A stretch of 64,000 nucleotides of DNA from Littorina saxatilis (Eukaryota; Mollusca; Gastropoda; Littorinimorpha; Littorinidae), in assembly GCF_037325665.1 (NCBI RefSeq), contig NC_090245.1, positions 73,771,802-73,835,801 of the forward strand. Direction: 5' to 3'. The notes under the pieces are model-generated. The model did no database searches. It had not been told where the DNA came from and saw nothing but the letters and a program-made list of their open reading frames with translations. Below are positions 23,001 to 34,793 of this stretch, piece after piece; the stretch's first letter is position 1, and each line of letters opens with the position of its first letter. Position numbers and translations under genes: made by a program.

Positions 23001-25923
23001 ATACCCAACTACCTTCCAAAACCGTAATTTATAAGACAAAGGCCGGCTCCTAGGGGGTTCCGGAAAATTTTGATAAAAACACGAAAAATTTAGCGATTTG
23101 GTGCAATGTAAGCCATCATTATTTCTTTATTTTCAAATATATTTAAAAAAAAGAAGTGTTTTTGTGGGGGGGATGGGGTGGGGGTGGGGGGTCCGGAAAC
23201 CCCCGAACCCCCCCCCCCCCCTCCCTCTGGATCCGTCCCTACTACGTAAGCGCTATCAAAATGCAATTCAACAATGTTCTCGCACAACAAGTACGCCTTG
23301 AGCGATTTTTTTTGGTTTAAAGAATCAATGTTTATGGATATAGTTGCCTCCCTTCAAGTAATGAAAAAGCATGAACCATTGAAAAACGAGTCGCAGTTGT
23401 TCCCCTTGTTCCCTTCACTTTAGATACCTGATTGCTACTTGGTGTTTTTACTTTGTTTTTACATTTAGTCAAGTTTTGACTAAATGTTTTAACGTAGAGG
23501 GGGGAATCGACACGAGGGTCGTGGTGTATGTGCGTGTGTGTGTGTGTCTGTGTGTGTGTGTGTAGAGCGATTCAGACTAAACTACTGGACCGATCTTTAT
23601 GAAATTTGACATGAGAGTTCCTGGGTATGAAATCCCCGAATGTTTTTTTCATTTTTTTGATAAATGTCTTTGATGACGTCATATATGGCTTTTCGTGAAA
23701 GTTGAGGCGGCACTGTCACGCCCTCATTTTTCAACCAAATTGGTTGAAATTTTGGTCAGGTAATGTTCGACGAAGCCCGGACTTCGGTATTGCATTTCAG
23801 CGTGGTGGCTTAAAAATTAATTAATGACTTTGGTCATTAAAAATCTGAAAATTGTAAAAAAAATATGTTTTTTATAAAACGATCCAAATTTACGTTTATC
23901 TTATTCTCCATTATTTGCTGATTCCAAAAACATATAAATATAATATATTCGGATTAAAAACAAGGTCTGAAAATTAAATATATAAAAATTATGATCAAAA
24001 TTAAATTTTCCAAATCAATTTAAAAACACTTTCATCTTATTCCTTGTCGGTTCCTGATTCCAAAAACATATAGATATGATATGTTTGGATTAAAAACGCG
24101 CTCAGAAAGTTAAAACGAAGAGAGGTACAGAAAAGCGTGCTATCCTTCTCAGCGCAACTACTACCCCGCTCTTCTTGTCAATTTCACTGTCTTTGCCATG
24201 AGCGGTGGACTGACGATGCTACGAGTATACGGTCTTGCTGCGTTGCATTGCGTTCAGTTTCATTCTGTGAGTTCGACAGCTACTTGACTAAATGTTGTAT
24301 TTTCGCCTTACGCGACTTGTTGTTTGCAGTCCCAGTTCTTACTCAGAGCTGACACAGTTCTTTTGGGTAAATATACTAGGTTAAATCGCTTTCTGGTGAA
24401 CGGATCATTGACACTTTCAAATGACGCTTTTTCCTCGAATACTGTATATCATCTTTTGAGGACTACCTTAATCGATTACTGTGAAAACCATAATCCAGTG
24501 ATACAACTACCACCACTGAAAAAAGTACAGCCTTACTTACTGACTGCTGCCCGAACAAGAACACCAAAGATTAAAGAACAGAAATAAGGACGGAAACTTA
24601 AACAGCAGCACTAGCAACCTATGGCTAAAATCAAAAATTAAAAAAAACCACCACCAAAGAAAAGAAATTATCAAAAAAAGAAAGTTCAAACCTGGCTAAA
24701 ATAATTGTCATTTTAAAATGCAAACGGGTGTTTGTAAGTTCTAAGAGAATTGTGTATCATGAAGAAATGTCTAATGTGTTTACCCGCAGACACAGTAGTG
24801 CAACAGGCTTGGAAAGGGGAAGTTTTGATAGGAAATATAGCAGTGTTAATCAATATGCTATCAAGAAAAATTACTTCATTTGAAATGTTGTATTATGTAC
24901 TGGTCCGCCTACCAGCAAGTGATTTACAAATTCTTGAACCAAACTGTCCATCTCCACCCCCCCTCTCGCACCCCTCCCCCCCCCTCCGAGACCTTCCCCC
25001 TACAAAAAAGCGGAAATGGAAAAAAGAAAAAAGAACTCACGTAGTAAGCCAGGTACATAACATGAGGAGAACAAAGAAAACAACCGCAACTCGCTTTTTA
25101 ATGGTCCGTGCTTTTTCATTACTTGAAGGGAGGCAACAACATCCCTAAAAAATAATTCTTAAAAAAAAATTGCTCAAAGCCTACGTGCATCATTTTGTGC
25201 GAGGACATTGTTGAATTGCATATTGATAGTGTTTATGTACTGATGAGTTCAAATTGTGCCCTTCACGAGTCAGCAAAACTGAACGATACAAGTCTAAGCA
25301 CTAGGAGAAAAAAGTTAAAGTGATACAAATGTTGACTTTCTGGGTACAACATTTATGAAAACTGGAAAATATGTATCTCTTTAACTTTTAATCCTAAAGC
25401 TTAGCCTTTGGACCAAAAGATCTATCATCATGTCTAAAAACATGTCTACAAGAACTGAAATGTTGAAATCATTCTGATGAATAATTTTGAAATTATGTTG
25501 TCATCCGTGAACTAACATATTTCGATTCATCGCTTTGCTTATTTTTTATTTTATAATTTTTACAAAGTCAATCTCAAAGCAAATTTGTTTTTGATCATAT
25601 ACCATTATTCTACATACATTGAAGCAAAATGCACACCACATTCTAACACAAACAGTTCTGTTTCATGAATGTCGTGGTCAAATGACTTGAAGAGAAAAAC
25701 GGTGTATTTTAAGGTAGCATACCAATGTGCATATCTCCTTTGACCTCCACAACATGACCTGGATGTTTGCGTTCACGACCAAAGCCTCCAAAAGTCTGCA
25801 TCATCTGCCCGTCCCTTGGTGAGCCTGAGGAAATTAATACAAAACTAGAGGACTTGTCTTGCACTAACTTTTGCGTGCGTCCCTGCTTGCTAGACAACTT
25901 CCTCTGTCACTCTCCCCGTCTCC

Positions 25924-25979
<56 letters not shown>

Positions 25980-26660
25980 CTCTCTCTTTCTCTCTCTTAC
26001 TCACTCTCTCACTTTCTCTCTCGGTCTTTCTCTATCTGTCTCTTAAAGTTCCATAATCATCATCATCATCATCTATGTGTGTGTGTGTGAGTGTGTGTGT
26101 GTGTGTGAGTGTGTGTGTGTATGTGTGTGTGTGTGTGTGTGTGCGTGGGTGTGGGTGTGTGTGTGTGTGTTTGTGTGAGTTTGTGTGTCTGTGTGAGTGT
26201 GTGTATCCGCGCCCTGTTTCTAATGATTTGATTAATAAGCACAGTTGCGGAGCATTTTTGAGTTTATCATTGTGGGCACATGTATGTTCAAATTGCAGCA
26301 CAGCAAATTTCCTTTCGACTTATGTATGTAAACTCGCCTGCAAACTTATGCACAATTACTTCTTCATTATTTTATCTTTAAAAGGCTGAATAAAGAAAAA
26401 CACCTTTCCCTAAACCTTGCCATGAAGGTTGCGAGCATTTTGACGCTGAAATTGTGCTGTCTTTTGTTTGTTAACAGTGTTTGTCTCATTTCCAACGGTG
26501 ATTTTGTTAGGAAAAAGAGAATACGACCGTATCTACCTCTCCGTCCCATAGGGCCTGGCAGTCGCTGTTTTTGCTGAGTGTCCTCATCACTGCCATCATC
26601 CACATCTTCCACTGTGACTGGGGGGTCAAACCCACCCACTGCGCCTTCGTCTTTCCACAT
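16757..26660 (-). CDS. STAND NTPase-ankyrin repeat receptor-like protein (gene A), complete model
   Basis: I read four coding exons with consistent phase 1 joins: 26660-26537, 25824-25723, 21400-21239 and 20004-16757. They give 3636 nt, 1211 residues plus stop. Residues ~1-130 are an acidic then Gly-rich segment with no known domain. Residues ~155-345 are a P-loop NTPase with Walker A GPPGCGKT (166-173) and Walker [10 protein letters not shown] (~210-218), like the nSTAND3 class. Residues ~351-1205 form 26 ankyrin repeats of ~33 residues. STAND proteins with repeat sensors act as switches in innate immunity and cell death, so a cytosolic sensor role is inferred. No signal peptide or membrane segment is seen. 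The duplicate at 33-37 kb matches the last two exons closely. Confidence 0.8.
20338..21096 (+). mobile_element. TTAA-flanked foldback element, copy 1
   Basis: TTAA lies at both ends (20334-20337 and 21097-21100). The left end is agccctagtccg and the right end is agtgtgcct. It sits in intron 3 of gene A. The paralogous site in gene B (36713-36716) has a single TTAA and no element. A TTAA target suggests piggyBac-type mobilisation in trans. Confidence 0.8.
21239..21400 (-). CDS. gene A: exon 3, Gly-rich N-terminal segment
   Basis: The acceptor TTGACAG ends at 21401 and the GTATGT donor starts at 21238. Phase 1 on both sides. It encodes GTMDAKKGG, then [17 protein letters not shown], then a QIQHVHH run and GGFVGVK. 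The matching exon in the duplicate (36831-36992) keeps length and phase, and has VYMGNKVSVDN at the same place. If translation started here the ATG at 21395 would serve, but upstream exons join in frame. Confidence 0.7.
22727..23241. mobile_element. MITE-like element with caggggcggatc ends
   Basis: The left end reads caggggcggatc and the right end is its near inverse (ggatccgtccct). It is G-rich on one strand, with ggggttccgg blocks. Flanking tacg occurs on both sides. It sits inside the left arm of a larger inverted repeat. Confidence 0.65.
23459..24321 (+). mobile_element. ~870-bp interspersed element, copy 4
   Basis: It has both characteristic ends and a short internal (GT)n. It is located in intron 2 of gene A, in the loop of the inverted repeat. 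Confidence 0.85.
25291..25722. other. intron sequence, nothing recognised
   Basis: AT-rich sequence. No coding frame or repeat is recognised. Confidence 0.35.
25723..25824 (-). CDS. gene A: exon 2
   Basis: The acceptor TTTCCTCAG ends at 25825 and the donor GTATGC starts at 25722. It is a phase 1-1 exon of 102 nt encoding [20 protein letters not shown] and then [13 protein letters not shown]. It joins in frame to exon 3 to make [12 protein letters not shown]. No copy of it is seen near gene B. Confidence 0.6.
25926..26210. repeat. (CT)n, (ATC)n and (GT)n microsatellites
   Basis: Three adjacent tracts in intron 1 of gene A: ct repeats to ~26040, a short atc run, then gt repeats. Confidence 0.95.
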
Positions 26661-26664
26661 TGTC
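26537..26664 (-). CDS. gene A: first coding exon
   Basis: The acceptor CCTTGCAG ends at 26665 and four UTR bases precede ATG 26660. It encodes 41 residues, [14 protein letters not shown], an acidic stretch ([10 protein letters not shown]) and [13 protein letters not shown]. It ends in phase 1 at GTAGAT. The exon is supported by splice sites and phase only. Confidence 0.55.
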
Positions 26665-26936
26665 CTGCAAGGAACAAGGAATAGAAAGACATACAGGTTT
26701 GTTTTTTATAAACGTTTTTCTTATGCCACGCCTAGATAAACTCATACTCATGTCGAAATAGTTACTCCTCATGTTATTCTTGGAATGATATAACAATTGT
26801 AAGTTGTTTTGGGCGTTTGTTTATTTGCTTGATATGTTTTTCTCAACATGTTGTTAGATCTGTTGTTTGTTTGTCAAAACTTGAAAAGCTCCTGTGTTTG
26901 AGCTTCATTTATGACGAATCAAATTTAGGCGCTGAT

Positions 26937-27005
26937 TTTTACATTTAGTCAAGTTTTGACTAAATGTTTTAACATAGAGGGGGAATCGAAACGAGGGTCG
27001 TGGTG

Positions 27006-27061
<56 letters not shown>

Positions 27062-27433
27062 TGTCTGTGCGTGTGTGTGTGTAGAGCGATTGTTATATTT
27101 GGATTAAAAACAAGCTCTGAAAATTAAAAATATAAAAAATATGATTAAAATTAAATTTCCGAAATCGTTTTAAAAACTATTTTATCTTATTCCTTGTCGG
27201 TTCCTGATTCCAAAAACATATAGATATGATATTTTTGGATTAAAAACACGCTCAGAAAGTTAAAACGAAGAGAGGTACAGTAAAGCGTGCTATGAAGCAC
27301 AGCGCAACCGCTACCGCGCCAAACAGGCTCGTCACTTTCACTGCCTTTTGCACTAGCGGCGGACTACGTTCAGTTTCATTCTGTGAGTTCCACAGCTTGA
27401 CTAAATGTAGTAATTTCGCCTTACGCGACTTGT
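26937..27433 (+). mobile_element. ~870-bp interspersed element, copy 5 (internally deleted)
   Basis: Both ends are present, but the sequence jumps from gtgtagagcgatt to the ttatatttggattaaa part, so about 400 bp is missing. Confidence 0.85.
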
Positions 27434-27599
27434 TTATAATCTCATAACCTGCTTCTTCACCTCTGTTAGCTGATGATATGCTGTGTAGTCTATGAGTTCT
27501 TGGCTGTATTTCATGGTTACCGAAGCTTTGTTCTGCTGATACCGAACTTTGCTTGCAAATATGATATAAATTCTGCAAACGCGATTCGTCGCCTTTCTA

Positions 27600-27605
27600 A
27601 AACGT

Positions 27606-27646
<41 letters not shown>

Positions 27647-27835
27647 GAGAATTTATAACGCGCACATATCTCACCACAAGGCGACTCAAGGCGCACTCAT
27701 ACACATTCTTTCGCATTAACAACTCATGCACACTCATATAATAATAATAATAATAATAATACGAATATTTGTAACGCGCACATGTCTCACCAACAGGCGA
27801 CCCAAGGCGCACACACACTCATTCACACACGTCTT
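27600..27835. repeat. (AAT)n-headed repeat, two tandem units
   Basis: Two units each have an (AAT)n tract followed by cgcgcacat-tctcacca and ggcgac-caaggcgcac. The unit spacing is about 130 bp. Confidence 0.7.
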
Positions 27836-28194
27836 GATTAGAAACACCTTAATTATTTTTTTAAGATGAGTTACTTTATGCGATTCAAACAATGAATGTA
27901 AACCCGCTGAACTAGGACAACAATTTCATTTTTTGTTTTACCAAACATTTACAAAATAAAACTCAATAACCAAGTATTTGTGAGAAAATTGAAAAACATT
28001 TAAGTGAACCAGAGGCTGGGGATTACCTGAAAATCGACCAGGACTCAGAGCTTGTAACCTATATATCGCCTCCAGCGGTTTCTGTAATTTTGAGTGATAA
28101 TAGTCAATATCAGTGATAAATAATAACTTTCACATTGATAACAGAAATTCTTACTGTTCGCGCTAGTATGACGTAAAAGTCTGTTGCAAAATGA

Positions 28195-28625
28195 GGGGAA
28201 GAAATTCTTCGTAACAAGGGGAATAATATTTTGTAAGGGGAATAATAATGTCGTGCAAAATGTGTCAGGGAAGTTAAATTTTCGTGCAAAATTTTTACTC
28301 GGGAGTACACCTGTCGTGGGGAGTAATGTCCTCGTGCTACGGGGGAGTATTTTTTCGTGAAGGGGAGTACAAATTTCGTACGAAATTTTTACTCGGGAGT
28401 GGACTACACCTGTCGTGGGGAATAATTTCCTCGTGCTATGGGGGAGTAATTTTTTCGTGAAGGGTAGTAAAAATGTACGAAATTTTTACTTGGAGTACAC
28501 CTGTCGTGGGGAGTAATTTTCTCGTGTTAGGGGGAAGTCATTTTTTCGTAAGGGGAGTAACAATTTCGTACGAAATCTTTACTAGGGAGTAACATTTTGT
28601 GGGAGTAACTTTCTCGTGTTACACA
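28195..28625. repeat. decayed array related to the 4.7-kb foldback family
   Basis: Tandem blocks share ggggagtaa, tttttcgt and acgaaatttttactc with the element at 4738-5290. The right end cgtgttacac runs into a (CA)n tract. Confidence 0.6.
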
Positions 28626-28632
28626 CACACAT

Positions 28633-28714
<82 letters not shown>
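28620..28714. repeat. (CA)n microsatellite
   Basis: Near-perfect ca repeats. Confidence 0.95.
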
Positions 28715-28716
<2 letters not shown>

Positions 28717-29435
28717 ATACCCGATCGAGATACTAACAATAATGAACCGTCCCAGTGCCTGTGGGAAAAATGGATTTTCCCGATTTCTCAGGAACGATTT
28801 GGATGTTTGGCCTACTTTCTGCAACCAATTCAATAATATTTGAATGGCTGTTATTAATTAGCTTATTTTAGTAATATAACATATTGATCCAAAATAATTT
28901 GATGGCAAAAAATCAGTTAGTATGATCGATTGAATGAGTTCCCAACTGAGTCCAGTTTGTCATATATATATATAATTATATACTTCAATGCTTGACAATA
29001 TTTTATTTCACCCTCTAGAAACATAGAGTCTTCCTCCAAGAGGATCTTTTTAATCTGCAATATACCCACACTAACTTTTCTTTGGAATTGATTCTTCGAC
29101 CTTTTCAATGAACAGAAAGGAACCAGTAGGCCCTACTGGCTATCACGAGACGCATTTCGTGCAAGAGTATCAGTCAATCAAACCGAAAACAAATTGCCTT
29201 TGAAATGAATAAGCAGACGTTCTTTGCCGAATTTTATCATGGATCAATCTTCAATGTTTGCTAATTATACGCACCTGCAGTTTTAGCCAGCACAGTCGGA
29301 ATATACGGCGTCAGATGCAATATTTCCACACTGGATTGATGTGTGTTGACACATTCGACGCCATGTTGAATTCAAGGCCGCGTTATGAGGTGGTGCTATT
29401 TTTAGGCATTGAGTGTTTTCCTTTTCTTCTGTGTG

Positions 29436-29440
<5 letters not shown>
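28715..29440. other. intergenic upstream of gene A
   Basis: No protein-coding frame is supported. It contains the weak donor site at 29275 listed above. Confidence 0.35.
29275..29400 (-). other. possible upstream non-coding exon of gene A
   Basis: A donor-like AACTGCAG|GTGCGT on the minus strand ends at 29275. The sequence before it is less AT-rich than its surroundings and has a short upstream frame (MASNVSTHINPVWKYCI then stop). This is weak support; the left limit is arbitrary. Confidence 0.2.
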
Positions 29441-29489
<49 letters not shown>

Positions 29490-29687
29490 ATGTGTCTGTG
29501 TGCATACGAGCGTGGGAGAGAAAGAGAGAGACTCGGAATTAATGACTGATTGATTGACTGATCTTTAATACATAAAGATAGAGGTTAACCTACCGCTTAC
29601 AGCGTGTCCTTCATTGATACATCTCAGGCACAAACAGGAATATGGTTATACTTCAGCGGTTCTACAGTTAGTATATGTACATGCAAA

Positions 29688-29742
<55 letters not shown>

Positions 29743-29809
29743 GACAGACACAGAGAGAGAGAGAGACTGACTGAGAGAGACAGAGACAGAGAGAGACAGA
29801 CAGAGACAG

Positions 29810-29881
<72 letters not shown>
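29441..29881. repeat. (GT)n and (GA)n microsatellites
   Basis: gt repeats at 29441-29490 and a long ga/gaca tract at 29690-29881. Confidence 0.95.
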
Positions 29882-29885
<4 letters not shown>

Positions 29886-30091
29886 GCGTTTTACATTTCA
29901 AAGACTTCATTCTCTCTCATATCTCCGAAAACGGTGAACAAGACAAAAACTGAGCTCACATACATAAGTACACACCGGCTTGAAACAGTCACCGCTGCTC
30001 AAATCAGTCACACACTTTGCAGTCAAATCAGTGAGAGAAACGAACATTCGCGACAGATTTATGCTGCTCCGAGTGAGGGGTTATGCAAGGC

Positions 30092-31270
30092 ACAAGACGG
30101 CTGACAAGGCACAAGACGGCTGACAAGGCACAAGACGGCTGACAAGGCACAAGACGGCTGACAAGGCACAAGACGGCTGACAAGGCACAAGACGGCTGAC
30201 AAGGCACAAGACGACTGACAAGGCACAAGACGGCTGTGACAAGGCACAAGACGGCTGACAAGACGGCTGACAAGGCACAAGACGGATGACAAGGCACAAG
30301 ACGGCTGACAAGGCACAAGACGGCTGACAAGGCACAAGACGGCTGACAAGGCACAAGACGGCTGACAAGGCACAAGACGGCTGACAAGGCACAAGACGGC
30401 TGACAAGGCACAAGACGGCTGACAAGGCACAAGACGGCTGACAAGGCACAAGACGGCTGACAAGGCACAAGACGGCTGACAAGGCACAAGACGGCTGACA
30501 AGGCACAAGACGGCTGACAAGGCACAAGACGGCTGACAAGGCACAAGACGGCTGACAAGGCACAAGACGACTGACAAGGCACAAGACGACTGACAAGGCA
30601 CAAGACGGCTGACAAGGCACAAGACGGCTGACAAGGCACAAGACGGCTGACAAGGCACAAGACGGCTGACAAGGCACAAGACGGCTGACAAGGCACAAGA
30701 CGGCTGACAAGGCACAAGACGGCTGGCAAGGCACAAGACGGCTGTGACAAGGCACAAGACGGCTGACAAGGCACAAGACGGCTGTGACAAGGCACAAGAC
30801 GGCTGTGACATGGCACAAGACGGCTGACAAGGCACAAGACGGCTGACAAGGCACAAGACGGCTGACAAGGCACAAGACGGCTGACAAGGCACAAGACGGC
30901 TGACAAGGCACAAGACGGCTGACAAGGCACAAGACGGCTGACAAGGCAGAAGACGGCTGACAAGGCACAAGACGGCTGACAAGGCACAAGACGGCTGTGA
31001 CAAGGCACAAGACGGCTGACAAGGCCCAAGACGTCTGACAAGGCACAAGACGGCTGACAAGGCACAAGACGGCTGACAAGGCACAAGACGGCTGACAAGG
31101 CACAAGACGGCTGACAAGGCACAAGACGGCTGACAAGGCACAAGACGGCTGACAAGGCACAAGACGGCTGACAAGGCACAAGACGGCTGACAAGGCACAA
31201 GACGGCTGACAAGGCACAAGACGGCTGACAAGGCACAAGACGGCTGACAAGGCACAAGACGGCTGACAAG
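30092..31270. repeat. 19-bp minisatellite (about 62 units)
   Basis: The unit is acaaggcacaagacggctg, with a few 21-bp variants (ggctgtg). Because 19 is not a multiple of 3 and no frame meets a stop, all three minus frames stay open for over 400 codons. They read the same 19-residue peptide cycle (CALSAVLCLVSRLVPCQPS). I do not treat them as genes. Confidence 0.95.
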
Positions 31271-31799
31271 GTCGTAAGGTAACAAGAAGAAGAAAGCAAA
31301 CGGACCAAGCAGAATTAAGAAAGAATAAAAACGACATGAATCATTCGAAAAGAACAGAAACAATACCGAATCGTATCCAAAAAGCAAGAATTAAGCGTGT
31401 GTAACGTGGTACTTACTATCTTGAGGGAGCTGGAGACTTTCTGTCTTTGTCAAGCTGATCTGGCTTTTTTTTTATTTGAACCTCAACAACTCATGGCAAT
31501 TCATATCATGTCCAGTCAATGTCTTCTCGAAGAGAACCAAGTGAGCGGATGATTGAGGGAATTTTTTTTTAAGACAGCGCACATCCCTATTATGTTTTGT
31601 GTTCTTTTGCACAGATGTGTGAATAGAAATAAGAATACGTATAAGAATACACTTTATTGTTATCAAACGTAAGTGTTTATTAGACAGATTGAAAATCATT
31701 GTTTCTTCTTTTTTTAGAAAACAATTCTACACAAATACCCTGACTTTTGTTTGTAGTGCGCCTCCTTGCAAAATGTTGGATGGGTATGTTATACAGGTG

Positions 31800-31995
31800 T
31801 GTGCATGTGCGTACGCACGCACGCTTGCGCGCGTGTGTGTATGTGTATGTGTGTGTGTGTGTTTGCTTGCGTACGTGCAAGTATGCGTGTGCGTGTGTGT
31901 GTCAGTGTGTGTGTGTGTGGGTGTGGGTGTGTGTGCGCGCTTGTGTGTATGTGTCAGTGTGTGTGTGTGTCACTGTGTATGTCACTGTGTATGAG
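31800..31995. repeat. (GT)n-rich microsatellite
   Basis: Imperfect gt/gcgt tract inside the segmental duplication. Confidence 0.9.
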
Positions 31996-32436
31996 TTCTA
32001 ATAACAGTTTTATGTTGTTTTATTTTGAACATTGAAAAGCTTAAAATCACACAAACGCAGATTATGATTAAACACACCGTTACTGGACTGAACAAGCTAG
32101 GGTTCAAGGAAACTTTTGTGAACGGTCTCCGAAAAAGTACAAACACATGGACTTGAACACCAAACCTTTGAATGCAAATCAAGCCTCTTGTACCAGCCCG
32201 GCGAACACAAGAAAGAGAACGTTACAAAATACTTGATAAACAGAAATAGCTGTATAAAATATGGAACTGCTTTTTTTCATATATCAGGCACATCTGACCA
32301 TAAAGCAGACGCCTGTAAAAAGAAAACCGAGCAAAATTCTACCATTAATAAATCTTCTTAAGACAAAGAGAGAATCGGTAGCATTGAACACCTAGGCTTA
32401 CAATACATTTTCAAAAAGTACAAACAAAAAACAAAA

Positions 32437-32437
32437 C

Positions 32438-32476
<39 letters not shown>

Positions 32477-32505
32477 AAACAACAACAACAACAACACAAA
32501 CAAAA
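32437..32505. repeat. (CAA)n microsatellite
   Basis: Matches a longer tract at 52685-52740 in the paralogous copy. Confidence 0.9.
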
Positions 32506-33131
32506 AAATTTCAGATGCACTGACTGACAGCAAAAACTGACTATTTACCTAATGCACATTCGTTTTCTCTCTCATAGAAAATAGAGTCTTATCGTCATTG
32601 TCAAAACACTTTCCATTAACCCAACAATGCATTCGTAGCCGAAACTCAAGAAAAAGATAACATGTAACGTTAGGCACTCGACCAAAATGATCCACATCAA
32701 AGTGTATAAGTTTTAGAGTCACGGACAAGTTTATGAGTAGAAATAAGCTCAAATTCTGCTGTCAAATGTACACACATGTGTCCTGGCCTTCACATGCAAT
32801 AAGAGCATCCTTTCACAGGGACACATACTTTCACAGGTCCGTCTCTTGGCTGTATTCTGTGCAGAGCGGTACATTTGTTGTCGTTGCTGAATTGCTTTAG
32901 ATATCACTTACGAACTTAATTTTGAGAAAGCAGCTAGACCTGTTTAGGTATTTGCATGTGTCCAGTCCGTTCGGAACGACCAGCTTGGAATGAATGTGGT
33001 GATGTCTATTCTAGATTACCGCTTTGGCCTCGCTATGAAAGTTTATTGACCACCCATTCCAGTCCTTTCTGAACGACCAGCTTGGAATGAATGTCTGTTT
33101 TCCAGTGCCACTTTGACTTCGCTATGTAAAG

Positions 33132-34793
33132 TTATTGAAAAACCATAAGCCATTCCAGTCCTGGCAAACCGAGCAGCTTTTGATGAATGTGAGGATGTCC
33201 GTTCTCCAGCGCCACACTCAAAGGCGACTTTCCGCGGTTGTTCTTGGCACTGACGCTGGCTCCTTTGTCGACCAGCATAATGACCAAGTCACCCATTCCC
33301 TTACAGCAAGCGTAGTGTAGAGGCGTCATTCCACCCTTGTCTGCAGTTTTCACGTTGGCCCCGCGTTCTATCAGAAACTTGGCAATCGTGAAGTCGCCTT
33401 TTTTGCAGGCAAGGTTGAGAGGGGTGTGCCCAGCATTGTTCTTGCGATCTATTTGTACGCCTTTTTTGAGCAAGGTCTTGACGACATCCTGCTTGTTGTT
33501 GAACACTGCAAGGTGCAGAGGCGTACTGCCGTGACTCTCCTGAGCGTTCCTGTCAGCGCCTAGGTCCAGCAAAAGGTCGATGATGTCGTGGTGGCCCTCG
33601 GAGCTGGCTGTGTGAAGCGGTGTTCTTTTGGTCAGATCGGTTGGGTTTAAGTTGACCTTGGCATTCTGCAGCAATAAAACGATGTAAACACGGCGTCTGA
33701 AGCAAGCATGATTCATTGCTGTGCGCCCGTCATTATCCTTAGCTTCCTTGTTGACTCCAGCATCTAGCAAACACCGGCCGAAGTCTTCATGTCCTCTTGT
33801 ACTGGCAAGAATAAGTGGAGTAGCACCTTTGCTGTCTCGGACTTCTAGGTTGGCTTTGCATTCAATGAGAGCCAAGGGAGCAGTTGTGAGTTTGGGACCC
33901 AGGTCAGAGACAAGATGAAGAGCAGCCCGCTTCCCTTCGTTCAAGGCGTCGGCATTAGCTCCACGTTTCATGAGAGTAGTAACCACCTCTCCTCTGTCAT
34001 TGTAGCAAGCACCGTGCAAGGGGCTCCATCCTCTGTTGCTCTGGGCCTGGATGTCTGCGCCCTTGTCCAGCAACACGTCCACAACACAAGTGTGACCTTC
34101 AAGGCTTGCCAAGTGGAGAGGCGCCCAGTCGTCAGTTTCCTTGGCATTTATGTCTGCCCCGTAAACCAGTAGTGTTGGGATGACATCAGGATGGTTGAAG
34201 TAGCTGGCATGGTGTAATGGCGTCCACCTCTGAGAGTCTCTAGAGTCCACGTCTGCTTCTTCAGCTAGCAGGAAAGCGACGGCTTCGTCGTGGCCCCTAG
34301 CAGCAGCGTGATGGAGAGAAGTCCATCCTTTCTTGTCTTTGGCTTCAATGTCTGCGTGTTCTGACAGCAGGAGTTGTATTAACTCAGTTCCGCCTCCTAT
34401 GCAGACTTGGTGCAGCGGAGTCCGGCCATGGACAGTTCTGGCTTCAATGTTTGCTTCCTTTTGCAGCAAGACTTGGGCAGCTTTGGCGTGTGCTTCCTGA
34501 CAAGCCAAGTGCAGGGGAGTAAAGCCACCTTTCTGTTGGGCGTTGATGTCTGCATTGTTAGCTATCAGCGTTGGGATGACATGAGCCTGGTTCGTGTATG
34601 CAGCGTGGTGCATTGGGGTCCATCCTTGGTTGTCCCTCGCTTCGATGTTAGACCCTCTTCTGATCAGACTTTGGACCACACCATCTTGGCCATTAAAGCT
34701 CGCAAAATGCAGTGCAGTCCAGCCATCGGTATCTTTTGCTTCAGTTCTGGCACCAAGGTCTAGCAGTTTCTCGATCATGGTTGTATGTCCTTC
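33132..34793 (-). CDS. gene B: remaining ankyrin repeats after the stop
   Basis: The same reading frame resumes at once after TGA ([11 protein letters not shown]) and runs to a stop at 33132. It holds ankyrin repeats 10 (part) to 26. The C-terminus differs from gene A (GLEWLMVFQ). Confidence 0.55.
   Translation of the reverse strand, partial: EGHTTMIEKLLDLGARTEAKDTDGWTALHFASFNGQDGVVQSLIRRGSNIEARDNQGWTPMHHAAYTNQAHVIPTLIANNADINAQQKGGFTPLHLACQEAHAKAAQVLLQKEANIEARTVHGRTPLHQVCIGGGTELIQLLLSEHADIEAKDKKGWTSLHHAAARGHDEAVAFLLAEEADVDSRDSQRWTPLHHASYFNHPDVIPTLLVYGADINAKETDDWAPLHLASLEGHTCVVDVLLDKGADIQAQSNRGWSPLHGACYNDRGEVVTTLMKRGANADALNEGKRAALHLVSDLGPKLTTAPLALIECKANLEVRDSKGATPLILASTRGHEDFGRCLLDAGVNKEAKDNDGRTAMNHACFRRRVYIVLLLQNAKVNLNPTDLTKRTPLHTASSEGHHDIIDLLLDLGADRNAQESHGSTPLHLAVFNNKQDVVKTLLKKGVQIDRKNNAGHTPLNLACKKGDFTIAKFLIERGANVKTADKGGMTPLHYACCKGMGDLVIMLVDKGASVSAKNNRGKSPLSVALENGHPHIHQKLLGLPGLEWLMVFQ

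Larger units (their letters stand above)
22690..25290. repeat. large inverted repeat with ~200-bp arms
   Basis: The left arm (22690-22726 plus 23242-23415) and the right arm (25070-25290) are reverse complements with some mismatches. They share caattcaacaatgt, ttgcctcccttcaagtaatg and aaaaagc. The left arm is interrupted by the MITE at 22727-23241. The loop contains copy 4 of the ~870-bp element. Confidence 0.7.
29890..32900. repeat. second segmental duplication, copy 1
   Basis: It matches 51460-53045 on both sides of a 19-bp minisatellite: tctcatatctccgaaaacgg to the left, and the gtcgtaa-gtaacaa through acacatgtgt stretch to the right. No gene is seen. The array inside is much longer here than in copy 2. 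Confidence 0.85.

Noticed and set aside
30092-31270. CRISPR-like array
   Set aside because: Units are head-to-tail with no variable spacers, and the genome is plainly eukaryotic.
30028-31387. Three overlapping ~420-442 codon minus-strand frames with 19-residue repeats
   Set aside because: They are the three frames of one 19-bp minisatellite; identical peptides in all frames and a matching short array at 51.6 kb show this is not a gene.
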